Part shown: positions 1-8,567 of the stretch, in pieces
Layout: the number at the start of each line of letters is the position of its first letter
Numbering within the stretch: position 1 is the first letter of the stretch
Source: Stieleria mannarensis
GTDB lineage: Bacteria; Planctomycetota; Planctomycetia; Pirellulales; Pirellulaceae
Reading direction: 5' to 3'
DNA: 64,000 nucleotides
Assembly (NCBI RefSeq): GCF_014154935.1
Contig: NZ_JACEHH010000026.1
Span: 1 to 64,000 of the forward strand
Position numbers and translations under genes: made by a program
The notes under the pieces: model-generated
What the model was told of the DNA's origin: nothing
Databases searched by the model: none
Seen by the model: only the letters and a program-made list of their open reading frames with translations

Positions 1-405
1 GGCCCCTGCACTTGTGAGGATCTTGGAGGGCCGGGGCAGGACTGTGCTCAAGGCGCGCCTGACCCTGCCGCTTATTATTATTATGAAGAGTTTGTATGGG
101 AGTGCCCATACCCTTAGCTTTCTCCTTTTGCACAAGAGAGCGTTTGCTTCGCCAGCAAGTCGAACCGTGTGTCGGCGTCGTGCCAGGTGTACATGCTTCC
201 TGCCAATAAGAGTTTCTTGCCTGATTGAAGGTTTGCGTGAAGAAGAGAGTCGGATGGGGACAGAGCACATTGATCTAAGGGTTGACTTGGGAGCGTGCGG
301 GCGGGTCTGATTCTTGGGTCGCAAAAGGCGACCTGTTTGGGCTGCGGTGGTGGACAAGAGACGCCTAATCACGCGGCGGATTCGACCAAGCAGGTGCGCT
401 GTGCC
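1..405. other. Intergenic, no supported gene
   Basis: The open frames across this stretch have atypical amino-acid composition and no recognisable motif. It ends at the ATG of the Y1-type transposase. No RNA gene or clear repeat was seen. Confidence 0.5.
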
Positions 406-1395
406 ATGGCCAGACTCGCTCGCTGTGAAGTTCTCGATCCTGACGAAATCAACATCGTCCACGCGATCAACCGCACCGTCCGGCGGTGCTTCTTGATGGG
501 AGATGATCCCATCAGCGGAAAAAACTTCGACCATCGCAAAGCCTGGATCGAAAAACTACTCCGGCACTTTGCCGCCTATTTCGGCATCGATCTGCTCTGC
601 TATTCGATTCTCTCGAATCACTCCCATTTGATCCTCCGCACTCGCCCGGACGTGGTTGCCACCTGGAGCGATACCGAAGTGGCGCGACGCTGGCTGATGA
701 TCTGCCCGCTGCAAAAGATCAACGGCGAGCCGGCCGAACCGACCGAGGCGGAACTCAATTCGATTCGCAACTGCCCCATCAAGCTCGCCGAAATACGCAA
801 ACGTCATTCTAGCGTCAGTTGGTGGATCCGCCTGCTCAACCAACGGGTCGCCCAGCGCGCCAACCGAGCCGACGAGGCACAGGGCCGGTTTTGGCAAGAT
901 CGCTACCGAGCGATTCGAATCGACGACGAGGAATCGCTGCTGGCCTGTGCAGCCTACGTGGAACTTAATCCGATTCGCGCTGCGATCGCAGAAACACTTG
1001 AACAGAGCGAATTCACATCGATCAAACAGCGCATCGACGCGGAACAAGAATCCCGTTCGACGGAGCTGCCTGCCGGTGAGCGGCGTGATGCGTTTCTGGC
1101 GCAGCTAACGCTTGACGAGCAGCACGGTCCACTGGGGTCATGTCCTAGCGAAGCCGGCAACCGCTGCGTAACCGTACACCAGAACCGTTGTAGGCGCGGG
1201 GTTTACCGTGGTGGGTTTTGTTTCGTTTCGACCAACGGAGAAAACCCATGTCCAAAACCGAGAACGCCGAAATCTGGGCCGAGCGTTTGCGGCGCTTCGA
1301 ACTGGCTGACACCACCGTCGCTGCGTTCTGTGCCGCCGAAGGCGTTTCCCAGCCGGCCTACTACTACTGGCGACGCAAACTTCGGCGGCCGGTGA
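406..1395 (+). CDS. REP-associated (Y1/HUH) tyrosine transposase, 3' end replaced by IS66 sequence
   Basis: Related to the IS200/REP-associated single-strand transposases that cut and join DNA through one tyrosine. The N-terminal two thirds look intact: an HUH-type metal motif (SNHSHLIL) near residue 67 and a candidate nucleophile in AAYVELNPIRA around residue 184, preceded by FWQDRYRAI. From about base 1168 the frame runs into the left part of an IS66 element, so the last ~75 residues are read through unrelated DNA and the native C-terminus is missing. I start at ATG 406 because the 37 codons upstream are not protein-like. Probably a dead gene with a preserved catalytic domain; the family call is firm, activity is doubtful. 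Confidence 0.75.
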   Translation: MARLARCEVLDPDEINIVHAINRTVRRCFLMGDDPISGKNFDHRKAWIEKLLRHFAAYFGIDLLCYSILSNHSHLILRTRPDVVATWSDTEVARRWLMICPLQKINGEPAEPTEAELNSIRNCPIKLAEIRKRHSSVSWWIRLLNQRVAQRANRADEAQGRFWQDRYRAIRIDDEESLLACAAYVELNPIRAAIAETLEQSEFTSIKQRIDAEQESRSTELPAGERRDAFLAQLTLDEQHGPLGSCPSEAGNRCVTVHQNRCRRGVYRGGFCFVSTNGENPCPKPRTPKSGPSVCGASNWLTPPSLRSVPPKAFPSRPTTTGDANFGGR

Positions 1396-1583
1396 TCAAG
1401 GCTGAACGGACGGCAGCGAGTTCGCCCGCTGCATTCCTGCCCGTCGCTTTCCCAGGACAAGCTGAGCAGCCTGAAGCCCCACCTCGGGCATTGACCACCA
1501 TCGATCTACCCGGCGGGATTCGCATCCGGGTCGAAGTGCCGGCGGAGCCTCAACCTGATCGCCAGTCGGAGGATCGCTCGTGA
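1248..1583 (+). CDS. tnpA: IS66 family accessory protein TnpA
   Basis: A 111-residue protein with the N-terminal helix-turn-helix of IS66 TnpA proteins: a WAERLRRFELADTTVAAFC helix pair followed by EGVSQPAYYYWRRKL. The C-terminal IDLPGGIRIRVE strand motif is also typical (these proteins often end near this motif). I start at ATG 1248, where similarity begins. It overlaps tnpB by four bases (GTGA), the usual IS66 translational coupling. TnpA is needed for IS66 transposition but is not the transposase; tnpC is absent, so the element cannot move on its own. Confidence 0.85.
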   Translation: MSKTENAEIWAERLRRFELADTTVAAFCAAEGVSQPAYYYWRRKLRRPVIKAERTAASSPAAFLPVAFPGQAEQPEAPPRALTTIDLPGGIRIRVEVPAEPQPDRQSEDRS

Positions 1584-1860
1584 TTGGACTGCCCGCATCC
1601 ACGCCAATCTACCTGTGCACCGAGCCGGTCGATTTCCGAAAAGGGTTCGATGGACTGACCGGCATCGTCACCAACTCGCTGGGCAAGAGCGTCACCGACG
1701 GATCGCTATTCCTATTCGTCAACCGAAAGCGTGACCGCATCAAAGCCCTGTGGTGGGAAACCGGCGGCCTGACGCTGTGGTACCGCTGGCTCGAACAGGG
1801 AACCGTTGAATTGCCAAAGCCGCAAGCCGACGTGACACACGTTAGGATTGGCATGACAGG
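1580..1860 (+). pseudogene. tnpB: IS66 family TnpB, 3'-truncated
   Basis: The first ~90 codons match IS66 TnpB (Orf2): YLCTEPVDFRKGFDGL and a central FLFVNRKRDRIKALWWE are diagnostic. After HVRIGM similarity is lost and the frame continues to 2206 through antisense of the neighbouring outer-membrane gene, so that extension is not native. A GTG start overlaps the tnpA stop. The truncation coincides with loss of the rest of the IS66 element and is probably a deletion. Confidence 0.8.
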
Positions 1861-1906
1861 CCTCGGACCGCGTCGTCAGGTTCGCAAATTGAGATGCGGC
1901 AGACGC

Positions 1907-3517
1907 CTAGTACCCCATGCCCAGGCGGAACATCCAGGTGTCGTCGAGGCTCAGATTGTCGGCCGAGTTGCGGCGGTAGACGATTTCTCGGTCGCCGACA
2001 TAGCCGAATTCAAAGAACCAGGTTCTCAATCCCGCTCGCATCCGGTTGCTCTCTCCCCATTCAAACCCGACCGTCAAACGGATGTCGTTGATGTCCACTT
2101 GGTCCTCGCCTTTGGTCTCTCGGTCGATGACCCAGGAACCGCCGCCGTATTCACCGGCAACGTACCACCACACATCATTGGTGCCGACGGTGGAAAGGTA
2201 GCGTGAGAAGCGTGGCTGGGGGAAAAACAAATCGACTTTGGTGAACGGGCTGGGACGCCAGAACAGTCCCACGGCCGGCAGCAATTTCACATCGACACGG
2301 TCGTAGTAATAAACGCCCAACTTCAACGTCGACGCGGGCGTGATCCGAAACGTGCCCAGACCTTTACCGCGAACCCGCACGCCGTCCATGTCAAAAGATT
2401 TAAACTCGCTGAACATCCCCACGCTCAGTCCTAAGTCAGCGCCCAAGATCCGGTTGGGATCCGATTGCCAGCCAAAGTCTAAGAACGCACTGTAGGCGTT
2501 TCCGGGTAAGTCCGCGCCGGTGGACGAAAGGGGGCCGTCCCACAAGTGCAACGAAAACGACGGCGCGATGTACAGTGGTTGCGTCGAGAACAGGAAACTT
2601 GGGATGGCGAATGCGAAGGCCACGTCGGTGTCATTGATCCCCAGGTCCGCGGCCGAATTGCCGTCGTGAAGATACGTGTGGCGAAACCGCATCTTTTGAA
2701 TCAAACGATAGGGATTGAATTGCGGCGAATACGACGGCGTGTTGCCCAGCAATCCTCCGGGGAACAGCGACGACGGGGATCCGCTGGGATAAGCGCTCGA
2801 AGGAAATCCGTACGAGGGTGGCGCGGCGTAATTGGCCGGCGGATTGATCGGCAGCGTTCCCACCGGCGCATTGCTTCCAAACAAATTGCCGGCATCGATG
2901 ACCGGCGGCGGTTGATTGGCCAGCCCGCCATAGACCGGTGCGCCGTAGCCGGGCGGAGGCGACGCGGGCGCAAAGACTCCGCCTTGGGGCGCGACCGTCG
3001 TCGGGGCGCCCAGCAAGCCGCCGCTATAGGCCGAAGGCGCGCCCAAGATCGGGGCGGAGGTGGAGGGTTGGACGTACCCGGATGCCGGGGCTCCGGCGTA
3101 CGGATCAAACTGGCTCATCCCGCCCGCTGCGCCGTAGGGTGAACCATAATTCAGGCCCATGGCTGGTTGCCCGGTGGAGGCCGGCGGGGCCGCGGTCGTT
3201 GATCCCAGCGGCGGAGACGTTGTGCCGATCGGAGCCGTATTCCCGATCGGAGCCAGCCGTGTCTGCGGAACATCCAACGAGCTGCCGGCCGTTTGCGCCA
3301 CCGCCCGAGACGAGTTGATCGCCAAGCCGAACCCACCTGCCAATGCCATCACGCAAGCTAGACGCTGCGCGCATCGCACGCCCTGCGCCCAATGAATGCG
3401 GCGAATCGACGACGGAGCGTTTGAACGGGAACGGGCCGAGAAAAGTGTCACACGATTGCCGCAAAGCGTTGAAGGGATGGGCGAAACGACGTCCAAGAGC
3501 TCGGAAATACCGTCCAT
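1907..3517 (-). CDS. Secreted outer-membrane beta-barrel protein, function unknown
   Basis: A 536-residue protein. A basic N-terminus precedes a hydrophobic segment (LACVMALAGGFGLAI) ending in AVAQ, a plausible signal peptide. Residues ~75-270 are low complexity, rich in Pro, Gly, Ser and Tyr. The C-terminal half (~275-536) has alternating hydrophobic and aromatic strands, with W-rich turns and a final aromatic residue (GMGY), as expected for an outer-membrane barrel. The first ATG leaves an unusually long leader; a start at GTG 3451 would also work. The 3' end lies directly against the IS66 remnant, but the barrel looks complete. No specific family is recognised. Confidence 0.7.
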   Translation of the reverse strand: MDGISELLDVVSPIPSTLCGNRVTLFSARSRSNAPSSIRRIHWAQGVRCAQRLACVMALAGGFGLAINSSRAVAQTAGSSLDVPQTRLAPIGNTAPIGTTSPPLGSTTAAPPASTGQPAMGLNYGSPYGAAGGMSQFDPYAGAPASGYVQPSTSAPILGAPSAYSGGLLGAPTTVAPQGGVFAPASPPPGYGAPVYGGLANQPPPVIDAGNLFGSNAPVGTLPINPPANYAAPPSYGFPSSAYPSGSPSSLFPGGLLGNTPSYSPQFNPYRLIQKMRFRHTYLHDGNSAADLGINDTDVAFAFAIPSFLFSTQPLYIAPSFSLHLWDGPLSSTGADLPGNAYSAFLDFGWQSDPNRILGADLGLSVGMFSEFKSFDMDGVRVRGKGLGTFRITPASTLKLGVYYYDRVDVKLLPAVGLFWRPSPFTKVDLFFPQPRFSRYLSTVGTNDVWWYVAGEYGGGSWVIDRETKGEDQVDINDIRLTVGFEWGESNRMRAGLRTWFFEFGYVGDREIVYRRNSADNLSLDDTWMFRLGMGY

Positions 3518-3694
3518 CGGCGATCACGGTCAAGAGCGAGAGCACGCCCGGACGGTGAAACTTGAGTGAATCTGAAAAGATTTCACCGAGAATCCGGTAT
3601 TTTTGCACCTCCCTAAATCGATGCCGGTCAGTCAACATACGCGTCCAAGACGCAGATGCCGGAGCGAATTCATCACCCACTGACCTAGCCGACG

Positions 3695-4396
3695 ATGGAA
3701 GAGTTTGATTTAGCCCAATTGGCCCAGTACCTCCACATCACCCCCGCTAAGGTGGAGAAGATGGCGATCCGTGGTCGCTTGCCGGGGCGAAAAGTGGCCG
3801 GGCAGTGGCGCTTCAATGAAGCGGAGATTCACCACTGGCTGGAAGAACAAATCGGGGCCAGCGATGACAGTGTCGAATTGGAACGCGTCCAACGCGTCGT
3901 CGATCGGATGACCGATGAAACGAACGACCGCGAGCTGCATGAATTGTGCACCGTCGACACCATCGAAGTTCCCTTGCGGGCCCGGACGCGGAGCTCGGTG
4001 ATCCGGTCGATGTGTGATCTGGTCGCCGCGTCGGGATTGATGTGGGACGCCCCGGCGATGGCCGAGGCGGTCAAGAGCCGTGAACAAATGCATCCCACGG
4101 CGTTGGACTGTGGCGTCGCGTTGTTGCACCCCCGCCGCCCCCAAACGTCCATCTTGGCCGATACCGTCGTCGGTTTGGCGATCAGCCAAGCTCCGATCCC
4201 GTTCTCCGATTCCGGTCACATGACCGACGTCTTTTTCCTGATCTGCTCTTACGACGATTCGGCGCACCTTCGTACCCTGGCAAAGATCAGCCGACTGATC
4301 GCGATGGAATCATTTCTGGACCGATTGCGGGCTTGTGAAAACCCGGGCGAAGCATGGCACTGTCTTCAAGAGGCGGATGTTTTGTTGTCGGCATAA
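3695..4396 (+). CDS. Excisionase-type HTH fused to PTS IIA (PtsN-like) domain
   Basis: Residues 1-55 are an excisionase/MerR-like DNA-binding helix-turn-helix (LAQYLHITPAKVEKMAIRG, then PGRKVAGQWRFNEAEIHHWL). Residues ~85-230 resemble the nitrogen-PTS IIA domain, with the phospho-accepting histidine probably in GVALLHPR. The layout suggests a DNA-binding protein whose activity is tuned by PTS phosphorylation or by protein contacts. It is followed 29 bases later by an orphan gene on the same strand and faces a c-di-GMP/phosphorelay block. Domain calls are firm; the regulatory role is inference. Confidence 0.8.
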   Translation: MEEFDLAQLAQYLHITPAKVEKMAIRGRLPGRKVAGQWRFNEAEIHHWLEEQIGASDDSVELERVQRVVDRMTDETNDRELHELCTVDTIEVPLRARTRSSVIRSMCDLVAASGLMWDAPAMAEAVKSREQMHPTALDCGVALLHPRRPQTSILADTVVGLAISQAPIPFSDSGHMTDVFFLICSYDDSAHLRTLAKISRLIAMESFLDRLRACENPGEAWHCLQEADVLLSA

Positions 4397-4425
4397 CCGA
4401 GCGAAAAGGATTTCAGGGTGGAACG

Positions 4426-5202
4426 ATGTCGATGCAATTGGTCGATCACGGCGGTGCGATGGATCATGGGACATTGTTGTGGATCGGCGATCGCGATGCG
4501 GACGCGTTCAGCGATGCGTATGACTTTTGTGAGTCACATGTGTCGCAACTGGCGTATCGAGTGGATTTGAACACGGCGTTGTTGCGTCCGGCTTCGGCGG
4601 TGCGGACGATCTTGTGTTGCCGCGACAATGATTCGGCCGAATCGATCGAGTTGTTTCAAACGCTTTGTCGGTTGCACGCCGATGCCAAAGCGTTCTTGTT
4701 GCTCGGGCCGCTGTGTGCCGGCGCGCGTCCCGCCCCGAGCGATCTGTTTGACGTGCCGACGATTACGTGGCACCAGTGGGAATCGTTTTTGCCGGGGTAC
4801 CTGCGGCGCTGTGGTTGGGCGAATCAGCCGAGTGCCGCGCCGGAAAGCATTGCGGTGGTTGCGTCGTCCTATGCCAACGCGTCGGCCCTGTTGTCGATCG
4901 CCTCGTCCGGCCGCGCGTCGGCGGTGTGGTGTCGGCCCGACCAGCTCGCTACGCTGCGTCATTTCGACGAAGTCTGGTGGGATGATTCGGCAACCCAGGG
5001 CGAGTCCTGGGAGGACCTGATGAATCGGTTGGCCGATCCGGATTGCCAACACGTTTGGATCAGTGGAAACGTGACGCCGAAAACGAAGTTTGCAGCCAGA
5101 GGGGCCGGAGTGGATTTGGTGATCGCCAAACCGGGCGACTTCACGTTGTTGATCGACCGAGTCGCCGGCGGCAGCGGAATTCAGCAGCGTCGGGCGGCCT
5201 AG
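4426..5202 (+). CDS. Hypothetical protein, possible degenerate receiver-like fold
   Basis: A 258-residue soluble protein with no signal peptide. The N-terminal half opens with a TLLWIGDRDADAF strand-turn-helix and alternates strands and helices in a way that recalls a receiver domain, but the conserved Asp/Lys set is not evident. I chose ATG 4426 because residues encoded upstream overlap the end of the PtsN-like gene and look non-coding. It probably shares a transcript with the HTH-PtsN gene and meets the HD-GYP gene tail to tail 40 bases away. Function unknown. Confidence 0.65.
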   Translation: MSMQLVDHGGAMDHGTLLWIGDRDADAFSDAYDFCESHVSQLAYRVDLNTALLRPASAVRTILCCRDNDSAESIELFQTLCRLHADAKAFLLLGPLCAGARPAPSDLFDVPTITWHQWESFLPGYLRRCGWANQPSAAPESIAVVASSYANASALLSIASSGRASAVWCRPDQLATLRHFDEVWWDDSATQGESWEDLMNRLADPDCQHVWISGNVTPKTKFAARGAGVDLVIAKPGDFTLLIDRVAGGSGIQQRRAA

Positions 5203-5242
5203 TATTCCGCGGCAGCTTGACGTAGCTACGCTTGACGGTATT

Positions 5243-6865
5243 TCACTCGGCGATCGGTGACGCCTGGGGAGTTTCAGCGGGGACGCTGAATCCCGGCTGG
5301 CCGATGATCGGGCGACCATCGACGGGGGCCGGACGTGAGGCGGGTTGGCGAGGCTGGTGATTGATGCGAATCTCGTCGATTTCGTCGATGTGCCGACGAA
5401 AGACTTGGATCAAATTGGGATCCCAAAACGTGCCGGCGCCTTCGTTCAAGATGCCCGTCGCGCGGTCGATCGACATGCCTTTGCGATAGGGACGATCACT
5501 GGTCATCGCATCAAAGGCATCACAGACGGCCAGGATTCGTCCGTCGATCGGGATGTTCTCTCCGGCCAATTGATCGGGGTAACCTTCACCGTTCCAATGT
5601 TCGTGATGGTACAGCACGCCCGGCAGGATGTCTTGCAGGGCTTCGAGTTCCTGCAGGATCCGCCAGCCGGAATCGGTGTGCGTTTCGATGATGGCCCGTT
5701 CTTCGTCGTTGAGCCGATTGGGTTTTTGCAGGACGCCGTCGGGGATGGCGATCTTGCCGACGTCGTGCAACAGTCCGGTCAGATAGATTCGTTCGCATTC
5801 GGCGGTCGTGAATCCGATCTTGGATGCTAGGCATCGGGCGAAGCTGGCGACGCGTTCGCTGTGTCCGCAGGTGTACGGGTCCCGTGCTTCGACGGCGTTG
5901 ACCAGAGCGCGGATGACGTCGGTAAACAGTTCTTCTTTCTGACGCAGCAAGCGGATGTTGTTCAGCTGGGCGGCCAACTGATTGGTCGCCGTTTCCATCA
6001 ACGAGGCTTGTACGGTGGTGAACCCGAGCTGGGCCCAGGGCACGTCGTCGGTGTCATCTTTGACGCGATTGCAGGCCATCACCCAGCCGTGCAGTCGTCC
6101 TTCGCTGCAGCACTCCACGACGATGTATTCGTCCAGCCCGGGAACACCGCAGTGTCCATCGCCGACGTTGCGATTGCGGACGACCGGTTGCAAACGCAAC
6201 TCCTCGCGGTGGCTGTCGATCAATTCAAAGATCGACGGATCGGGGATCAATCGTGATCCGGTCCACAGGGGGCTGCGTTTCTGTGTCCCCGAATCGTCCA
6301 CCAAGATGGCGGCGATCGACACGGCGCCGACGCCGCTGACCAGCGGCATCAGGGACGCGAGCACAAACTCGTCGGTGTCTTCTTCGGTCTGCGGCAATTC
6401 CAAGCTGGATGCGAGCGCGCGGATCAGTGACAGTTCCTCGAAGTCCTGCATGACCTGGTTGGTCAACGAATCGACTTCGGCGAGCAACTGTTTGCTCTCG
6501 TTGCGTGCGATTTCCAGTTCCAACAGCGTCGTTGCGTGACGTCCGATTCGGTCGGCTTGATCGGTCGGCGCCGACCAGACGGCGACCCCACCGGCCGGCA
6601 GCGCGAGCGCTTGGCGGACGGTGGAGCAACCGCTGGTGTTTTCGGTGTGCACGCGGTGCGGATCGGCGGTCGCTTGCACGACCAAGGGATGTCCCCCCTG
6701 CCGCGCTTCGACGACGGTGACCGACAGCCCGATCCCTTGGGCCAAAATGTGTGCCAGTGAACCGTCCAACGTGCCTTGGTCGTAGGTGCAAACCTTGACC
6801 GTGGCGGCCGAACCGTCGTCGGTCGTTTCGCGGATCGTTCCGTTGGGCCCGGCCGACCAACTCAT
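5243..6865 (-). CDS. HD-GYP domain phosphodiesterase with N-terminal sensory region
   Basis: A 540-residue protein. Residues ~130-310 form a GAF-like sensory region with a preceding coiled-coil linker. Residues ~335-500 are an HD-GYP domain, a class of c-di-GMP hydrolases, with HSERVASFA, an intact LLHDVGKIAIPD metal site, the HH pair in YHHEHWNGEGYP and the DAFDAMTSDRPYR signature. The C-terminal ~45 residues are Pro-rich. It is the last gene of a four-gene run; its ATG overlaps the stop of the upstream response regulator by four bases (ATGA). No GGDEF cyclase is nearby, so it would act on a pool made elsewhere. Confidence 0.9.
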   Translation of the reverse strand: MSWSAGPNGTIRETTDDGSAATVKVCTYDQGTLDGSLAHILAQGIGLSVTVVEARQGGHPLVVQATADPHRVHTENTSGCSTVRQALALPAGGVAVWSAPTDQADRIGRHATTLLELEIARNESKQLLAEVDSLTNQVMQDFEELSLIRALASSLELPQTEEDTDEFVLASLMPLVSGVGAVSIAAILVDDSGTQKRSPLWTGSRLIPDPSIFELIDSHREELRLQPVVRNRNVGDGHCGVPGLDEYIVVECCSEGRLHGWVMACNRVKDDTDDVPWAQLGFTTVQASLMETATNQLAAQLNNIRLLRQKEELFTDVIRALVNAVEARDPYTCGHSERVASFARCLASKIGFTTAECERIYLTGLLHDVGKIAIPDGVLQKPNRLNDEERAIIETHTDSGWRILQELEALQDILPGVLYHHEHWNGEGYPDQLAGENIPIDGRILAVCDAFDAMTSDRPYRKGMSIDRATGILNEGAGTFWDPNLIQVFRRHIDEIDEIRINHQPRQPASRPAPVDGRPIIGQPGFSVPAETPQASPIAE

Positions 6866-7362
6866 GCCTCTGCTCCCGGCAAGCCCGTTGACGGGGCTCC
6901 GCTCAAAGGGGGCGAACCGATCGGGGCGGGCGGACTGGCCTGGCTGTTCGGGTTGGCCTGGCCGTTCGGGTTGGCCTGGCCGGGTGCCTGTTGATTGATC
7001 GCATCGGCGACTGCCGACACGACCGTTCCGGGGCTGAACGGTTTGCCGAACACCGTGTGGATGTTCAATTTGATCACGCGGGGGTCGCGTGACAATTCAA
7101 GCTGCCGCCCGGTGACCAGAAAGCACGGCAGAGTGGCGTCCATCTCGCGGACCCGTTCGATCAGTTCGATTCCCGACATGATCGGCATTTCGTGATCGCT
7201 GACGACCGCCGCGACCTGGGTGTCGCAAAAGGATTTCCAGGCCTCGCCGCCGTTGCCACAGGTGACCGGTTCGAATCCACTGGATTTGAACTTGAAGGAC
7301 AACACGCGGGCCAAGCCGGGATTGTCTTCGGCGACAAGGATTTTTCGTTTTTGGTTGGGCAT
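6862..7362 (-). CDS. Single-domain response regulator with Pro/Asn/Gln-rich tail
   Basis: CheY-like receiver domain: acidic pocket AEDN at residues 11-14, phospho-acceptor Asp56 in VVSDHEMP, a T in LVTGRQ and a switch Lys in FGKPF. No output domain follows; instead there is a ~45-residue tail with near-exact QANPN repeats. I start at ATG 7362 rather than an upstream TTG because the receiver begins immediately after it. It sits between two HD-GYP genes and overlaps the next by ATGA, so it probably relays phosphate within this operon. Confidence 0.85.
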   Translation of the reverse strand: MPNQKRKILVAEDNPGLARVLSFKFKSSGFEPVTCGNGGEAWKSFCDTQVAAVVSDHEMPIMSGIELIERVREMDATLPCFLVTGRQLELSRDPRVIKLNIHTVFGKPFSPGTVVSAVADAINQQAPGQANPNGQANPNSQASPPAPIGSPPLSGAPSTGLPGAEA

Positions 7363-7383
7363 ATCGATTCGCTGGATCAATGG

Positions 7384-8481
7384 CTAAACGGTGGTTGCGG
7401 CAACGCCGGTCGGGGCCGGCGTGTCCACGGTCGCTTCGGCGTCGTCGGAAGCTTCGTCTTGGATCACGCGGCAAAACTTGTCGATCAATTCTGGGTCGTG
7501 AATGCCTTGCTTGGCACGGTGTCGCAGAATCTCGATCGCTTCGGCTTGCGATTTGGCGCGTCGAAACGGTCGGTCATTTGTCAACGCGCTGTAGACGTCA
7601 ACGATGCCGACGATCTGAGCTTTCAGCGGGATCTCGTTGCCCCGCAACCCGTCCGGATAACCGGTGCCGTCGAAGTGTTCTTTGTGGTGACGAATGATGG
7701 GCAACACGGGCGCCAACGGTTTCAGCGGCGCGCAAATGTCACAGCCGACTCGGGGATGCTGGTGGAACAACGCCCGCTCGCGCGGCGTCAGCGGTCCCGT
7801 TTTCTCAAGGATCGAATCGGGGATCGCGATCTTGCCGACGTTGTGCAGGATGGCTCCGTAGCGGAGCATTTTCAGTTCGGCGGCATCGAGTCCGAGTGCC
7901 TTGCCGAACGCGACGGCAAAGTTGGCGGCTTGCTCGACGTGGCCGCTGCTGTAGCCGTCTTTGCTGGCCACGGCGCGGGCCAGTGAGAGTGCGACGCTTT
8001 CGGCCCCGATCAATTCCGCGTTGCCTTTGTGCAGCCGCGTGATCGAGCGCAGCCGGACCGTCAATTCGCCGCGGTTGATCGGCTTGCTCAAAAACTCGTC
8101 GGCGCCGGCCTGGACCGCTTCGTTGATTTCTTCGTTGGACCCGGTGGTGGTCAACATCACGATCGGGATGGTGCGGAATTGCATGTCGCTTTTCAGTTCA
8201 CGACAGACCTGCAAACCGTCCATGCCGCCGCCCAAGCCGGCGTCCAACAGGATCGCGTGCGGTTCCGGCGTCGCCGTGGCGATGGCGTAGGCGTCGGGAC
8301 CGTTGGTCGCTTCGATGATCTCGTAGGATTCACCGGCCAGCCCCATCCGCAGTAGCTTGCGGATCGTGGCGTTGCCGTCGGCGACCAACACCCGCATCTT
8401 GCGCTCGGCATCGACGGCCGCTTGCGAAAACGACTCGGCAAATCCGGTGGCGAATCCGCTGTTCAACTCATTGCTTGGCAT
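7384..8481 (-). CDS. Response regulator with HD-GYP-type domain carrying HN instead of HD
   Basis: A 365-residue protein. Residues ~29-150 are a receiver (Asp80 in ILLDAGLGG, Lys in FLSKPINRGEL). Residues ~155-345 are an HD-GYP domain with SSGHVEQAANFA, HHKEHFDGTGYPDG (GYP at 274-276) and VYSALTNDRPFR. The signature metal-binding pair reads HN (H213-N214, YGAILHNVGKIAIPD) where the family has HD. Loss of that Asp may weaken or change metal binding, so this could be a c-di-GMP sensor rather than a hydrolase. It lies between a histidine kinase gene and a single receiver gene and is likely co-transcribed with them. Confidence 0.9.
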   Translation of the reverse strand: MPSNELNSGFATGFAESFSQAAVDAERKMRVLVADGNATIRKLLRMGLAGESYEIIEATNGPDAYAIATATPEPHAILLDAGLGGGMDGLQVCRELKSDMQFRTIPIVMLTTTGSNEEINEAVQAGADEFLSKPINRGELTVRLRSITRLHKGNAELIGAESVALSLARAVASKDGYSSGHVEQAANFAVAFGKALGLDAAELKMLRYGAILHNVGKIAIPDSILEKTGPLTPRERALFHQHPRVGCDICAPLKPLAPVLPIIRHHKEHFDGTGYPDGLRGNEIPLKAQIVGIVDVYSALTNDRPFRRAKSQAEAIEILRHRAKQGIHDPELIDKFCRVIQDEASDDAEATVDTPAPTGVAATTV

Positions 8482-8567
8482 GTTGATCGACCCTTCGGTT
8501 CCCCGTGCTGGTTCAAGTGGTGCTTGAGCGCAAGTGTGGTTTCGGCAAGTGATGTATGGAAATTGGT

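Larger units (their letters stand above)
1168..1860 (+). mobile_element. IS66-family insertion sequence remnant (tnpA and partial tnpB)
   Basis: Contains tnpA, then a truncated tnpB, in the order of IS66 elements. The DDE transposase gene tnpC and the right end are missing. A candidate left terminus, GTAACCGTACACCAG, starts at 1168, inside the upstream HUH transposase gene. The right boundary is estimated from where TnpB similarity stops, about 50 bases before the stop codon of the opposing outer-membrane gene. Both ends are approximate. Confidence 0.6.

Noticed and set aside
295-405. Upstream start for the Y1 transposase
   Set aside because: The 37 extra residues are not protein-like and ATG 406 is at the start of family similarity.
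1861-2206. C-terminal extension of TnpB up to 2206
   Set aside because: It is antisense to the 3' end of the outer-membrane gene, and IS66 TnpB similarity stops near 1855.
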